This document shows, one piece after another, positions 20,124 to 33,046 of a stretch of 64,000 nucleotides of DNA. The translations under genes were made by a program, and so were the position numbers. The stretch is from Austropuccinia psidii (lineage: Eukaryota; Basidiomycota; Pucciniomycetes; Pucciniales; Sphaerophragmiaceae). The stretch is taken from assembly GCA_023105745.1 (NCBI GenBank), contig JALGQZ010000009.1, positions 30,358,107 to 30,422,106 on the forward strand, read 5' to 3'. Position 1 is the first letter of the stretch. Each line of letters opens with the position of its first letter. The notes beneath the pieces were generated by a model, which worked only from the letters and a program-made list of their open reading frames with translations, had not been told where the DNA came from and did no database searches.

Positions 20124-22102
20124 TGTAAGGTTTGACTATGAAACAATAAGTAAAATTACTAATATTTTACTTATTGTACTATGAATTTCCTTAAAAATGA
20201 AATAAATAAGATAAAAATAATTATAATAATAAAGAATTATTATAATTATGGCGTAAAAATAAATATATTATTAATAAAATATGATAATATAATTTATATT
20301 ATAAAATATAATATAATAAAATAAATATATTCATATAAAATAATTAATATATTCAAAGGCACTTTATTATTGTTACAAACAAATAATAAAGGCGTAAAAA
20401 ATTGTTTTTTATTAATAAAAAACAATTAATAACAATAATATTACCAATATTAAAGTTATAAATTAATATAAATACTATTTATATTAATTAAAGAATTATT
20501 AAAAGAATAATAGAGAGAAAATTATTATAATAAGAGAAAACCTACTTTGAACACTTAATATAATAATTTTGAGATATTTCACGCCAAATGATATAAATAC
20601 AACTTATGTAAATTGTATTTACAATAAAAAATAGAGTAAATTACAAATATTCTTGATTTTTACGTGGAAATGAGATTTTAGAGAGATGTTTAACAAAAAC
20701 AATTAAATAAATGATTTAATCACGTCAAAATTGATGATTATAATAAAATGATCTTTGGTCTTTGATAATCTAAAAGTTTTATATATAAAGAATAAAAAAG
20801 TTACCTTTTATTGTATTGATTTAATGTTTTTGATGCATCTGAGGGGAAAACAGAGTAAAAAGAGCTCTATTTATAGTAAATACCTCCCTCCTAGAGTCCA
20901 ACAGGCATCTAGTCGACGTGTACTGATCATATCCACTGGGATTGATCAATATTTTAAGTTTGGTGATGATTACATCATGATCAAACCATATTACATCATT
21001 ATTACACCATTATTTAGAGTTATCACTATAACTCTAGGTTTGATGACGTAAAAGACTTGGCAGAACCCCAAAACTCGTGAATTTTATTAGTTTTAATCAT
21101 GAACTAATAGTATTCACCAATTTTATCACTCATATGACTGTTAAACTCAATTTAAGGCTACAGTGAGTGATCATAAATGATCAAATTAATCTCAAACTTT
21201 GATTCTTAATAACTTTTAAGATTCACACGCTACAGCCATTAAGAGAGTGAATGATAATAGCTTGGCATAACCTTATTATGCTGCCAAGAGCATTTCATTA
21301 CATCATCAAAAATCTATTTTTGATGATTTTTCTTGTAACTCATCTTTTCTGTTGAAATTTAATATTTTAAACTTCAAACTATGATTTCAAGGGGTTATAC
21401 CTTGAATATTATAATAAGAAATACATCATTCTTCACGAATGAACTAGTAGAATCCAACTGTCCACTTTTTTCAAGTTTGGACCACTTTCACAACAAAGTG
21501 GTCAACAGCTCTGTTGATTTTAATCAATAATTCCTTACAGGTTTTAACCTTGTTTATAGCTTGTGAAATAAACTTCATTTCTGTATTCCTACAGTAATTA
21601 CGTGATGACTTTATTTTTGGTTCATCACTCTAGAATGCATAATTCAAGAGATATTAGCTAAAATCCTTGAATATATGCGTTGACCAAAAAAGTGCATAAA
21701 TTCAGGTTAATTCCTTAAGTATTGATTTTGAAGCTTAGCTTCTTAATTGTTTTATATGTGAATTTTTATTGAGAATCCACTGGTACCATTTATTTCACAT
21801 GTTGTTTCATTGGGCTTTGAAATAAATAAGGATTTGTGTATTTTATAAGGTATTATTACTTATAACTTATTAAATATTGACTTTACAGATATGCCATAAA
21901 AATGGTATATGTGTATTTTACCATGGGGAATCCAATGGAATAATTTATTTCACATTTTTTTAATTGGTTTTTAAGTTAAACCAAGTTTTATGCCAATTTA
22001 TGGTATTTTTGTATTTTTAAAAGTACTTATTTTTAATGTATAATTATATTAAATATTACTTGTGACCTTTTTGGGTATGTGGTCATATCTCAAAGGTTCA
22101 CA
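20124..22102 (-). repeat. 5' LTR of element A
   Basis: 1,979 bp, ends TGTGAACC and CCTTACA in element orientation. It keeps two short blocks missing from the 3' LTR and shares the CTAGTCGACG variant with the nested solo LTR. The internal 14-bp inverted repeat and the TATAAATA box are present. Confidence 0.95.
20868..20875 (-). promoter_or_regulatory. TATA box of the 5' LTR of element A
   Basis: Minus-strand TATAAATAGAGCTC, the promoter that would transcribe the element. It lies about 740 bp before the LTR end, leaving a long transcribed R-U5 part. Confidence 0.7.
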
Positions 22103-22107
22103 ATCCA
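22103..22107. repeat. Target-site duplication of element A, right copy (ATCCA)
   Basis: Identical to 9601-9605; shows that both ends belong to one insertion and have not been exchanged with another locus. Confidence 0.9.
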
Positions 22108-25100
22108 CCTCTCCAGATTCAAATCTTTCATTTTTTAAAAAATTAATAGGAATTTTATTGAAATGAAAGAAGAAAATAATATTCATTTTTTACATTTTTG
22201 AGTGCTGTATATATATGGGCTGAGTTCACAGTCATGATGAAATGTTTAATCAAGAGCTAGGACCAAATTATAATTCAAGAATACACAAAAATCTATATAT
22301 AGATGAATATTGTAAATTATGATTGAAATTAATAGCATAAAGAAAGCATTTAAAAGTTACAACAGAAATATGTAATCTGAAGATTACCCTCCCATTCCCT
22401 TTTCTGGGGTCAAGAGCTTGAGTATTATGCTTTCCAGAGCTCACTAATCCTATAAATATATAGTAATATTCAAATTGATATTCTTACAAATATTTTTTCT
22501 TTTTCAACAGGAAAGAGAAGAATATAATCAAATTTGACTTCTTATAAGCCCCACCTCAAAAATATAAATCCTCAACAATATCTGGGAGGTAGATCCTGGA
22601 AAGCATAGTATTTCCAACCTCTCAGATTTAAGAATCACATATAATCTCAGAAACCTTTGAATATTAAGAATGAAGTGACCACATCAAAATAAATAAGCTC
22701 CACTACTACCATGAGCTCATTATATTGATCCAAATATAATCCTTTCAGGCTTTGGGAAATAATATGCATGAATGAAGTTTTTATTAAGACTTATGCATTA
22801 GAGGGGGGTTGAAACTAGATATTTTATTCTCACACCCATATGGGAATTTTTATTATTATTATTATGAGGCTCTTGCTCCAGTGCTCAAAATTTATAAGAT
22901 TGAGTTTATTTGAACAATAGTGAATTGAATTTTTTTTTCCAATTAGGACTCTTAATATCCATAAAAAAAGTGCATATATTATTTCCAAGAAAATTTCTTG
23001 ATTTATGAAGATTCTACATAAAATGAGAAATATAATTGTGCATTGTAGAATATAGCTATGCTAATGAAGTGCTGATTACTAGAAAGATGGAAATATAAAA
23101 TAAATTTTCAGCTTGATTGCAATGAATTTTTTGAAAAAATTTGATTTTATTGGGAAAAATGAGCATGAGAAGATATAATACTAATATTATGAAAGGTAAT
23201 ATTTATTGAAATTATTAATTCACCCAATTGAGATTTAATATTTAAATACACCTGGCATATATATTTCTAATTCTTTTACTCTGGGGAGATGGGTACATGC
23301 TTTCAATCCAAATAAATTATTTTTCATATCAATAAGTAAAACATATAGGTTTAATTTTTATTTTTGAAATTGGTTTTCTGATGCAAATTTAGTAATTAAA
23401 GAACATGTTTATGATTTGGAAATATTAATAAGGGATTGTTGAGTTTTTTTAAAAAATCTCAAGAAAAACTCAGGGCCTAAGTTAAATTTTATTTCCCCAA
23501 AGAACAGGATTTAATTGATTCTTATTCAAGAAGTATACTTTCTACAAATTGGATAATATTTCATCATATATTGCTATCAAGTATTTTATTTTTAAATTTT
23601 TAGAGATATTAAATCTTACTGGATATTGCAAGAAATGATTTTTGATCCATAAGAGGTCTCAGGTTGTTCATTTAATTGGAAAAAGGTGAGACAGTTATTA
23701 TGTATTATTTTTTGGAAAAATGGAAATTATATTTGGTATAAATTTTCAAAAAGAATTTTTAAAGTAAGGGATAAGAGAGAGATGAAATTATACCTGTTTA
23801 ATATTTTTGGGAGATATTTGTCTTAAATACAATATTCACAAGAAATTTGAAAAAAATTCCCAATGAGTAAAAAAGTAAATTATATATCTCTATTTGGGTT
23901 TGTTTTCTGGAAATAAATATAAATGAAGCTTTTGGGAGAAAAAACAAATTAAAGATACACATCTTGTGGTTTCTTTTGAGTGAGTGATAGAAAATGATGA
24001 GTAGTGATTTCATTTAAGATATATATTTCAATGTAAATATTTTTGAAATAGGAACTCTTGATAACTGATGAATAAAATTTCTGAGAAAGAATATAAATTG
24101 CAAGAAAGATATTGTAGGAGATAGGGAAGATGGTATTTTGATTTTGATATATGTAAAAATTGATATCTCATGATGAATACCCTCATAGTAATTTTATCAT
24201 TGATTATTTTTGTGAAATAAAAGAATTTTAGGGATTTCCAGAAGCTATACAATTCAATTAATTTTGTGAGATATGTCTTAATCTTGAAAATATGGCTTGG
24301 AAGATGACCAAATAATAATAACAAGTTAGAGCCCTGTATGAATCAATTTGAAAGCTGGGTTGGACCTTCTACCCCTGCCGGCAGGGGTAGCTCTTTTTTC
24401 ATTGTGACTTGTGAAGCTCAATTATTTCCTATTTTGAAAACTGACCAAAGTATCTGAGCTGGAACGTTTTTAATAAATCCAGAGGTTTTGGAATAATTGA
24501 GTTCCTCCATACCCAAAAACATTTGTATGAGAGGAAGGCAAAGAATTCAGAATATAAAATTTAAGAGTTTACCTATATCTGAAATTTGTTATTCTTTTTT
24601 CAACTGAAGCTCCAAAATCAACCAAGATATCTGGGTTGCAACATCTCTAAGGATAATTTAGGTAGTAATAATGTGTAAAAAGCCCCTCATTACTAAATTT
24701 GAGCTCTATATTTACCAATGATAATCTAAAAAATTAATTATTCATTATTTTGACAGATCCTAAAGTAAACAATAATTCTGATGTGGCCTATGACAAATCT
24801 GGTCACTTTTTATGGCGGGAAAGGGTAAGTTCTTTCATTAAAGAACCAAAAAAAGGTCAAATAAAGGAAAGGAGGGCCTGTAATACATTGGACAGCCACA
24901 GGTGTATTCTACATAGTAGAAATTTCTAATGAGGTGGATGTGAAGAGGAAATTAATGTCTTCCAGTCTCAGGAAATGATAAAAGACATTTCTTTCCCGCT
25001 GAAAAAGGATTCAAATACTTTTGTGCCTTGGTTTCATTCAGAAAACCTGTCTCAAAAGGTAGTAACCTTATAATTAGAGCTGTTTTGAATCAAATATTAT

Positions 25101-25440
25101 TTACAATAACTTTACTAAAAAGCAAGTCACCCAGGTCTGTTAATATTACTGAGAATTACTAATGACCATTAGAAGAGGACTCTTATACTTCAATCTCAAA
25201 TATTATTTCTTTTTAAATGTGGAATTCCAGAAATCTGATAGCTATATAATAAAAATACTGAGAGTTTGGGGGTCTGGCCTTTTATTTATATCAATTTTGG
25301 GCTTTTTGGAATTTATTTGAGGTGAATAAAAGAAATGTACACTTTTTTATAATCAAGAATATATCATTAATCTGATTAAGTTTGAATATTCTTTATCATC
25401 ATAAAAACAAGGGTTAAGCTGTTATTCTTCAGTGTCACAA
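22108..25440. other. Gene-free AT-rich stretch
   Basis: No supportable gene. Frames of 71 and 98 codons on the minus strand (23798-24324) have no recognisable motif and are Ile/Phe/Leu/Lys-rich as expected from AT-rich chance frames. The one clear structure is the palindrome at 24369-24390. Confidence 0.5.
24369..24390. repeat. Perfect 22-bp GC-rich palindrome (CTACCCCTGCC and its complement)
   Basis: The half-site CTACCCCTGCC is followed without spacer by its exact reverse complement. It is flanked by GGACCTT on the left and a T run on the right. Strong stem potential in an AT-rich background; similar in kind to 6393-6426. Confidence 0.8.
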
Positions 25441-25872
25441 AAATGGGAAAGACCCTCCCAATGAGTGGCTTACAGAAATTTTTTCCTGAATCAATTTATG
25501 GCCAATTGGCCCCTGGTGGTGTGAAGTGGCCTTTGGAAAAACCTGCTTGTCCTGGCCTTTCAGGCCCACAGGCCATCCCACTGAAATTGGGTATTGGGGT
25601 ATGCTAAACCTTCCAGGGGCCTATGTCCCCTTCAACAATATCCAGGGCCTCTGGCAAACCCCCTTTTATTAGGTGTTATTTTTGGCTATTTAGGCTTCCT
25701 ACGGCCTCTACAGCTCACAGTCTGTAGGCAGCATATCATGGCCTGCAGACTGTGGGACCCTTTTGGCCTAAACCAAATGAGTTCATACCTTTGGCCCCCA
25801 ATGCCAGGTTTGTTCAAAACCACGTGTTGGCCAAAATGGCCCCAAAACCTTAGTTTGGCCATATTTGAAAAT
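25440..25872. other. GC-richer sequence, left part of the locus split by element B
   Basis: Base composition rises and GGCC/GGCCT recurs many times. A near-perfect 14-bp inverted repeat lies at 25716-25729 / 25741-25754 (CACAGTCTGTAGGC, one mismatch). Frames on both strands are rich in Pro, Gly and Trp and not recognisable. The sequence stops at the element B LTR and a stretch of similar composition resumes at 38184, so the two were probably continuous before insertion. Confidence 0.5.
25716..25754. repeat. 14-bp inverted repeat in the GC-richer stretch
   Basis: CACAGTCTGTAGGC (25716-25729) pairs with GCCTGCAGACTGTG (25741-25754) with one mismatch around an 11-bp loop. Confidence 0.6.
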
Positions 25873-27783
25873 TTTGAGCCTTTGGGATATGACCAAATAT
25901 CCAGAAAGATCACAAAATTACCTTTTATTAATTATTCCAATAATAAGAATTAAAAATATTATCTTAAAATAGAGAAAAATGCCATAAATAGGAGTAAATT
26001 ATTTATTAGTGGACAATCTAATGAATAAACTTGTAAAATAAGATATACCATTACATCCCTCAGGGTAAAATACACATATAACATTTTTATGTAATATCTG
26101 TAAAGATAATACTTGCTGTGTGACAAGCCAAAATTCCATAAAAAGGTATAAATTCTTGTTTATCCCAGAAACAAATCAAACAACATGTGAAATGAATTTC
26201 ACCATTGTATTCCCCGTGAAATGCTACACATATAATTTTTTTCATTTGATATCTGTAAAGTCAATACTTAAGGAAATAACCTGAAGATATGCACTTTAAT
26301 GATCAGCACATATATTCATGTGAGAGAGCTGAACCAAAAATTAAGTTTACATGTATTTATTGTAAGAATAAAGATATGAGCTTTATTTGACATGTTATAA
26401 ACAAGCTTATAGCTTTTAAGGGTTTATTGAATAAAGCTGCTATAGCTGTTGACCATTTTGTTGTGAAAACAGTCCAAACTTAAACCTAACTATATATTAA
26501 GATTCTACCAGCTCATACATGAAGAATGATGCATTTTTTATCATTATATTCAAGCTAAAAACCCCTGAAATTATGGTTTGAAGTTTAAAATAGTAAATTT
26601 CAACAGAAAAGATGAGTTACAATAAAAATCATTGAAAATTGGGTTTTTATGATGTAATTAAATTCTCTTGACAGTTTCATAATGAAACGACAAGCTATCA
26701 GAATTCACTCTCTGAATTTCTTTAGAGTGTATAACTTCAAAGTGATAATTTATGATCATTCACTGTAATCTTATTTTAAGTTTAACAATCATATAATTGA
26801 TAAAACTGGTGAATAATATTAGATTATGATTAATAATAATGAAATCCCTGAATTATAGGCTTCTTCCAAGCCTATCATGTCATGAAACATAGAGTTATAG
26901 TGATAGCTCTTAATAATGAGACAAGATGGTTTAATTATGATGTAATCATCACTAAAACTTAAAAAAGTGATCAATTCCAGTGGATAACATCAGTACACGT
27001 CTACTAGAGGACTGTTAGACTCTGGGAGAGAGGATTTTTACTATAAATAGATCTCTTTTTACTCTATTTCCCCCTCAGACACAAAAAAAAGATTAAAATA
27101 TTAAAACCAAAGGTTACAGATTTCTTCCTTTTATATAAAATTATTATATATTAAAAGATCCAAGTTCATCTCTATTATAATCATCAATTTTGACGTGATT
27201 AAATCAGTTTTTAATTGTTTTTGTTAAATTTCTCCAAGAATCTCTAATTCCACATAAAAAACAACAATATTTGTAATTTATTTTAATTTTTATGGTAAAT
27301 AAAATTTAAATAAGTTGTATTTATATTTTTTGGAATAAAGTTATTCAAAATTCTTATATCAAGTGTTAAAAGTAGATTATTTTCTCTTTTATAATAATTT
27401 CCCTTTATTATTATTTTTAATAATTCTCAAATTAATATGAATAGTATTTATATTAATTCATGAAAATAATATTAGTAATATTATTGTTATAATTGTTTTT
27501 TTATTATTAAAACCCAATTTCTTACACCTATATTATTTGTTTGTAACAACAAGAAAGTGCCATAAGTATATTCATTATCATATATTAATATATTTATTTC
27601 AATATGTTAATATTTTTAATAGAGAATTTATATTATCATATCTTATTGAATAATATAGATATTTAATGCCATAATTATAATGATTATTTTTTATCTTATT
27701 ATTTAAATTTCATAAGGAGACTTGTAGTAAAATAAGTAAAATATTAGTAATTTTTACTTATTGTTTCATAGTAAAACCTGACA
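25873..27783 (+). repeat. 5' LTR of element B
   Basis: Aligns throughout with the family LTR: start TTTGAGCCTTTGGGATATGACC (for TGTGAACC...), TATAAATAG at 27042, and end GTAAAACCTGACA at 27783. Several blocks are diverged or shortened relative to element A. Confidence 0.9.
27042..27050 (+). promoter_or_regulatory. TATA box of the 5' LTR of element B
   Basis: TATAAATAGATCTC in the conserved LTR context; the neighbouring GAGCTC of the other copies is changed to GATCTC. Confidence 0.6.
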
Positions 27784-27800
27784 TTTGGGGGCCTGGCCGC
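27784..27800 (+). promoter_or_regulatory. Primer-binding-site candidate of element B
   Basis: TTTGGGGGCCTGGCCGC directly follows the LTR end, matching element A at all but one position of the core. Confidence 0.6.
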
Positions 27801-28280
27801 AATATTTACTTAAAAGACCTTTTAAAATGATTTAAAGTGGGTTTATCCAATAAAAACTATAATTTTAATCAGAAAATTATGTTTATTGATTTTAGAAGCT
27901 ATTGAGGCATTTAGAAAGAAATTGTACTGTCTTACATGTGGTTTTTCACATCCTTAGACTTGCAAGAACTTTCTTTGAGTGACTCTAGTAAGTAAAAAGG
28001 ATATTTATAAATTAAAAATTAATTTATATTATAATTTAATTTCAAAAAGAATTATGTTAATTCTTTATTTTATTCTTTAAAAAGAAAAATATAAAAATTA
28101 ATTAAAAAAACACAATAAAATACATTTTTATTCATTTTCCTTATTTCTTAAGAGGTAAAAGAAATTTTTATTTTTACATGGAAATTGCCATATATTCTCA
28201 AAAATAACACTTCTTATAAAAATACTTATACTTATTTGTATTTTTTGGTGTTTTAAGACAACCAGACTACTGTTGAGAGA

Positions 28281-28535
28281 TTGGTGGAAGAAACTTGTGA
28301 AAGTTCTCCAACACCTGTTTTCAATAAGAAAAGAAAGGCCAAGAAATTAGTCTTTCCAGGACCCACTGTTAAGGAATCTGAAGGTGACTACACATCTTCA
28401 AATTTCCACAAACAGATTTTTAGTGTCCTGAAGCTTCTTTTTATTTCTTTTTTCTTAATTATGACTACTAGAAGAGGCTCCCAAGACTCCATCCAATCAG
28501 ATGGGACCCGACTAAGAAGTAGAATTTATCCATAA
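28281..28535 (+). pseudogene. Leader open frame of element B
   Basis: Relative of the leader frame of element A: VEETCESSPTPVFNKKRKAKKL matches the A copy closely, then ESEGDY. The splice donor of A (GTGAGT) is GTGACT here. The frame then runs on by chance through the gag start region. It shows that the leader frame is an old part of this family. Confidence 0.6.
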
Positions 28536-30449
28536 AAAGGGAAAATTCCCCAGTGGAACAGACTGCACAAAAGGAAGTGCCATATCCCAAATGCAAGTCC
28601 CAGAAATGCCCATAATATCTGAGCCAGAGTTGGAACTAAGTATGAGCAAATCTAACAGGTACAAATCACATTCAGAGGGCTCAAATAGACATATATATGA
28701 GCCAGTACAAGCAGGACTACACTGTGTACAAGGACAAGGATTGGAAAATGCTGCCACAAATCCACCAAGGATTAATTAACTCCTGGAAAATCCTGAAAAA
28801 GTTCCTCAAAGAGGAGGAAATAGTGAGATACTCCAATGGATGGAATCCACTATCATACAAGCCTCAGATCAAAGAGAGGGAGGAAAGAAAGGAACAATCC
28901 CCAGTAGCTTCTACCAGAAAGCCACATTGCAACCAACCTTCCCAAGAGTAGAAGAAGAACAAGAAAAAGAATTGGACGAAAAAGTATTCCCCAAGTTACA
29001 GCATTCCAAAAATCCAAAAAGATGCCATGGACAATTTTTTCAACATGGCCAGAAGCTTGATGGAATTCAAGGACAAAGAGGAACAAAGAATGAGACAACT
29101 ACATTTCCCAAAAAGATACATTTGTCTCCTGATTTTGTAAATACTTTAACAGAAATTAAAAATAGTATTTTAACTCTAAAAGACATTAGAAGTAGTTGAT
29201 TATCTTTACAAGAAATGAATAATAGTTTATTATCTTTAACACAAATTGCTGTACACAATGAAAAAGAAATTTACAGAATTAAATTTGTGGTTTGAAATAA
29301 TAACCCAAAAGTCTTAATTGACAATACTCAGAAATTGATACAAGGACAACAACAGTTGTATAGATAAATAAGAGATATCAAACAAAGGACTTTGACAATC
29401 AACTATGATGTGAGTACTGATAATCTGACAGAAAAATCAAAAAAATTAAGCATTTCTGTTGAAAAGTTTGAAGAAAAGACTTCATAACATCAAAAATTAC
29501 TTTTAGACCATGTAGAGAGAGTGATGAAGCAAGAATGAGTCTTAAAGATGACATTCTAAGTGAAATAAGACTTATTGCTGAGAAAATGGATGACATAAAT
29601 GAGGCTGACTTAAATATGCCAAAGTTATCAACCCCATTTTATCACACAAGAAGTCCTGTTAAGCCAAAAGAGGAAATAGCAAATTCATTCATATAAGACC
29701 TGAGGCATCAAGATAATAGTCAAGTCTTAATTAAGGAAGCAACTAAATGAAAAGAATGGCCAACATTCACAGGTGAAGGTGAATATGACCATATGTCATT
29801 TACTAAAACAATTTAAATTCTGCAAGAGGATTATGCCATACCAGATGAATTAATCACTTCCATATTACATTCATTATTTAAAAATTCTGCAAAAAGATGG
29901 TATTATGGCATACGAAAAACAAATTGCAAAAATACCTTGTCTTGGTGGAAAAATGAAATCATTACAAAATGGTAAAATGATTCCTGGAGGAACAAAATGG
30001 AAAATTCATTTGAGAATTCCTTCTTTGACACAAATAACAATAAAACTCTTACTTTTTTCTTAAAACAAGCTGAAATATTAAATGCACTGTACCCATAAAT
30101 GTCATAAATAATGGTGCATATGAAGATAATAAAAAAATGTGGAGGTGAACTGGGACATGAACTGAGGAGCAGGTGCATAGAGCCATGTTCTACAGAAGAG
30201 TATATTAATGAACTAGAGGACATAGTTACAAGAGCCAAGACTGGCAGAACATGGAGAAAATTGGATAGTAAAAATCCAAATAAAGCAAGAAAACCTTTCA
30301 AACTCAATAAACCCAGCACCAATGAGCAAAGAAAATGCCATGAATGTGGTGTTATTGGACACTTAGCCAATAATTGCCTCAAAAATGCAAAAATCAATGA
30401 AATTGTGGAAAGAGAAGACCAAAATGATAAAGAAGATGAATATGATTAA
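28461..30449 (+). pseudogene. gag: Gag of element B, heavily broken, zinc knuckle intact
   Basis: Starts MTTRRGSQDS at 28461; the first in-frame stop comes after about 24 codons (TAA in place of a CAA-type codon). The capsid part is readable through many stops and shifts, for instance the Trp-rich segment near 29930-30000. The last part (30111-30449) is open and contains the complete CCHC knuckle CHECGVIGHLANNC at 30336-30377, followed by an acidic tail. This copy is useful as reference: it shows the bases that element A has lost at its knuckle and at its gag stop. Not functional. Confidence 0.9.
28697..28951 (+). CDS. Overlapping open frame within gag of element B
   Basis: Homologue of the overlapping frame of element A: MSQYKQDYTVYKDKDWKML and KKFLKEEEIVRYSNGWNPL agree nearly residue for residue. 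It stays open for 84 codons in a part of gag where the gag frame itself has a shift or stop nearby. Later parts of the frame are lost. Preservation in two diverged elements is the main reason to take this frame seriously. Confidence 0.45.
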   Translation: MSQYKQDYTVYKDKDWKMLPQIHQGLINSWKILKKFLKEEEIVRYSNGWNPLSYKPQIKEREERKEQSPVASTRKPHCNQPSQE

Positions 30450-31120
30450 TTAAAGACACTGAGAAGTCAGAAGCTTCTGAAAGTGATGAAGTTAATATGA
30501 TTAATGCACAAATTAATAATATTGATTAATTATATGAAGTAATGGATGTAAATTTAAACTTGCCACAAGTTGGAACATCTAATAAAAGCTTGAAAAACAT
30601 GCAATATGCCAAACTGCATACAACCAAGCCTGCTAAAGGAATGGGATATACAGCTGGAAATTAAATTATAAGTATTTTCATGGTTGAAAACAAAGAGGCA
30701 AGAGTAAACCTGGACACAGGAGCATATTGCACATGTGTTGGCAAAAGTTACTTGAAAACAGTTATAACAGATTAGGGGTTAAATTTAGTAGTGCAAGTAA
30801 AAGAATGAAGCCCCTTGGAAAAATTTACTTAAAATTAATTTCTACTCACCCTTCCCAATGTATAAGAGTGAAAGTAGAGTTTGTAGTAATGGAAAACTGT
30901 ACTGGTAACCATTTTATACTAGGAAAGGATTACTTTTCAATCTATGGCATAGATAGCCCTAACCAGAAAGACAGATATTCTACCATAGGAGAAAATAAAA
31001 GACAGAAATTTTGGTTTTTAAACATTAAGAAACAAATTACTGTAATAAATAATGAAGAGCCAAACACAGAAAATCATTCATTCATAAGTGAACAGCTCAC
31101 AGAGTCAGAATTCAACCAAG
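30450..31120 (+). pseudogene. Retropepsin region of element B
   Basis: Acidic linker with stops, then NLDTGAYCTC near 30710: the catalytic Asp-Thr-Gly-Ala is intact here, unlike in element A. A shift or deletion near 30770 (after KSYLKTVIT) is followed by an open part to 31120 with FILGKDYFSIY. The frame ends at ESEFNQEL where the second-family solo LTR enters; the next four codons belong to that LTR. Confidence 0.85.
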
Positions 31121-31125
31121 AATTA

Positions 31126-33032
31126 TGTGAGCCTTGAGGTATCTCTCAAATACCCAAATTGGCCACAACTATCTTGAGAAATAAATTTTGAACTATGAAT
31201 AACCCATAAGTCATGCATATATTCAAAATTCAGCATTTTTTATTTCAGAAAAGATGAATAACTTTTTTTGAGTATGTAAATCCATGGATTTAAGACCAGA
31301 TTTGGATTCTACACCAAAACTCCCTTAGGGTAACTCCATAGAGTGAATAAGCTTAAATTAACTCTAAGAGGTGGTAATATGGAAAATAATTCAATACCAC
31401 ATAAAAGAATTGTGAAATTTTTTTGTTTTTCTCAATTTCATGCCAAAATGATGGGAATGTGAGAAATCTCATGTTACATATACACTGAAAATAGTGTTAT
31501 GAATGCTTGTGGAACTTATTATTATGGTATTATTACATACACCTTTGGTACACCCATAGTGGATATCAGTCTTTAAGCCTGAATTTCTATTTTTGACATG
31601 AAAATAGTCAAGGGGGACAAACGACATCAAAGAGAGCCAGGGTACCCAACTTCTGAGGCCTCTGAGGTGTGGAAAGATCTAAAGCTTGGATCCATGGCTG
31701 ATCTTGGTCCAATTAGTATACTAAAGCCTTTTGGGAACTTGGTTACCAAGTTAAAATCTCATTAAATCATAAGAAAATAGCAAATAAGCTGCTATTTTGA
31801 CATGCCAAGGAGGTAAAGAGCAACTTAGACTCCTGTAACCATGTCAATTATTAATGACTTTCCATGGATAAACCCTAAAAGAGTAATTAAAAGCCTTTTT
31901 GGACTAGTATCCATTGATTTACCTCATAGCAACCAGTAATATAGTGCTATTTGAAATTCTATGTAGAAAGGAGGTAAAACCTTCAAAAATTCATTCAAAA
32001 TACAATTCTTAATGAATATTCCTTGAACTTTCAGGCCCAATGGATAACAGTGTTATCCATAAAGAAACCAAAATGAATTACAGTTTCATTAGTAAGATTA
32101 AAGGTTTTACTTAAAGTCCATTTTTGATAATTCTACGTGAAATACTGAATCTTCAAAAATTCACAGAAAATACAACCTATGATGAAATCTCCAATGAAAT
32201 TTATGAATTTGAGAAATTAATTTCTATTTTTAAATAAAATAAGATTTAAATTTCTTGCTCCTTTTCTTCTTAACCATATTTGGGTTGCTAGCCACATAAA
32301 AGCATCAATTAAGTAATTATGATAATCTTACATGACAACGGATGATGTAATCATTGATCCAAAATGGATTACTGTTTTCTCACTCACTGGCTTTTCAGAT
32401 TGCTCCGTGGCACACCTCTGTGAGCTGTCTTAGACTTAAAAGAGGCCTCCTCTTGGTGTTTTTTCCAGATCATCACATTATTCAATTATACCATTATTAC
32501 CAACAAGTAAGTATTAGTTAATCTTTTCTTAAGTGTTTTATTGTTTCAGAATCAATCAGAAAGATGTGAAATCATGGAAATAAGCTATATATTGTTGTAA
32601 TCCTGTTAAAAATCAATTTTTATCCTTTAAATCCAAAATTACCCATCAAATTTCTCTACTATTATCATTCAATAAGTTCTTTGGAGTATTAGTGAGTGTT
32701 TTGCCTTAATTCTTGAAGGTTTTCTGTGGTAAAAGTTTTCTTCAAGGATTATTTTTATAATTAATCTTGCAAAAGATAATTATATATTAAAATAATTTTA
32801 TTATTTTAATAAAGAAGTTTTTATTATGAAATTCTTCTAGTAATTGATTCTTTTAGACAATTACTGCTTACTGTTATAATCACTAGTAGTGTATAAAAAG
32901 TAGAAGAAATAATGAAGTAATTAATTATTTGATTGTGGTCATAATGATTTTTATTATTATATTTCATAAGAACACTCATAGTACTCTTGATTAATAGTAA
33001 TATTGTCAACAGTTTCATAGACAAATCTTACA
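31126..33032 (+). repeat. Nested solo LTR of a second LTR family between protease and RT of element B
   Basis: 1,907 bp, starts TGTGAGCCTTGAGG and ends CAAATCTTACA. The 5-bp duplication AATTA is perfect on both sides (31121-31125 and 33033-33037), and removing the insert restores the reading QEL-TQKMKEKL across the protease-RT border. The inside is not alignable by eye with the LTR of A and B, but both ends (TGTGA.CC...GAG and TTTCATAGACAAATCTTACA) resemble that family, so it is probably a distant relative. A truncated copy lies at 50478-50870. No internal region remains. Confidence 0.9.
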
Positions 33033-33046
33033 AATTAACACAAAAA

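Larger units (their letters stand above)
9606..22102 (-). mobile_element. Element A: complete Ty3/Gypsy chromodomain-type LTR retrotransposon with a nested solo LTR
   Basis: Two direct LTRs (9606-11536 and 20124-22102) flank gag, protease, reverse transcriptase, RNase H and integrase in the order of Ty3/Gypsy elements, all on the minus strand. The ends read TG...CA, apart from one changed base at 11535, and a perfect 5-bp target duplication ATCCA lies at 9601-9605 and 22103-22107. A polypurine tract and a primer-binding-site candidate sit where expected. Protease and pol share one frame, and a single missing base near 15485 accounts for the offset from gag, so the ancestor had one continuous gag-pro-pol frame. 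Present damage: stops at 18338-18340, 15422-15424, 14711-14713 and 11732-11734, a 1-nt deletion in the zinc knuckle, a lost protease Asp, and a 1,985-bp solo LTR inside gag. Confidence 0.95.

Noticed and set aside
20755..21051. 98-codon frame inside the 5' LTR of element A and its 88-codon relative at 16652-16918
   Set aside because: They lie within LTR copies and recur only because the LTR is repeated; the promoter region is not expected to code.
25594..25953. 119-codon frame in the GC-richer stretch
   Set aside because: It runs across the border into the element B LTR, so it cannot be one real gene; the GC-richer part has no recognisable domain.
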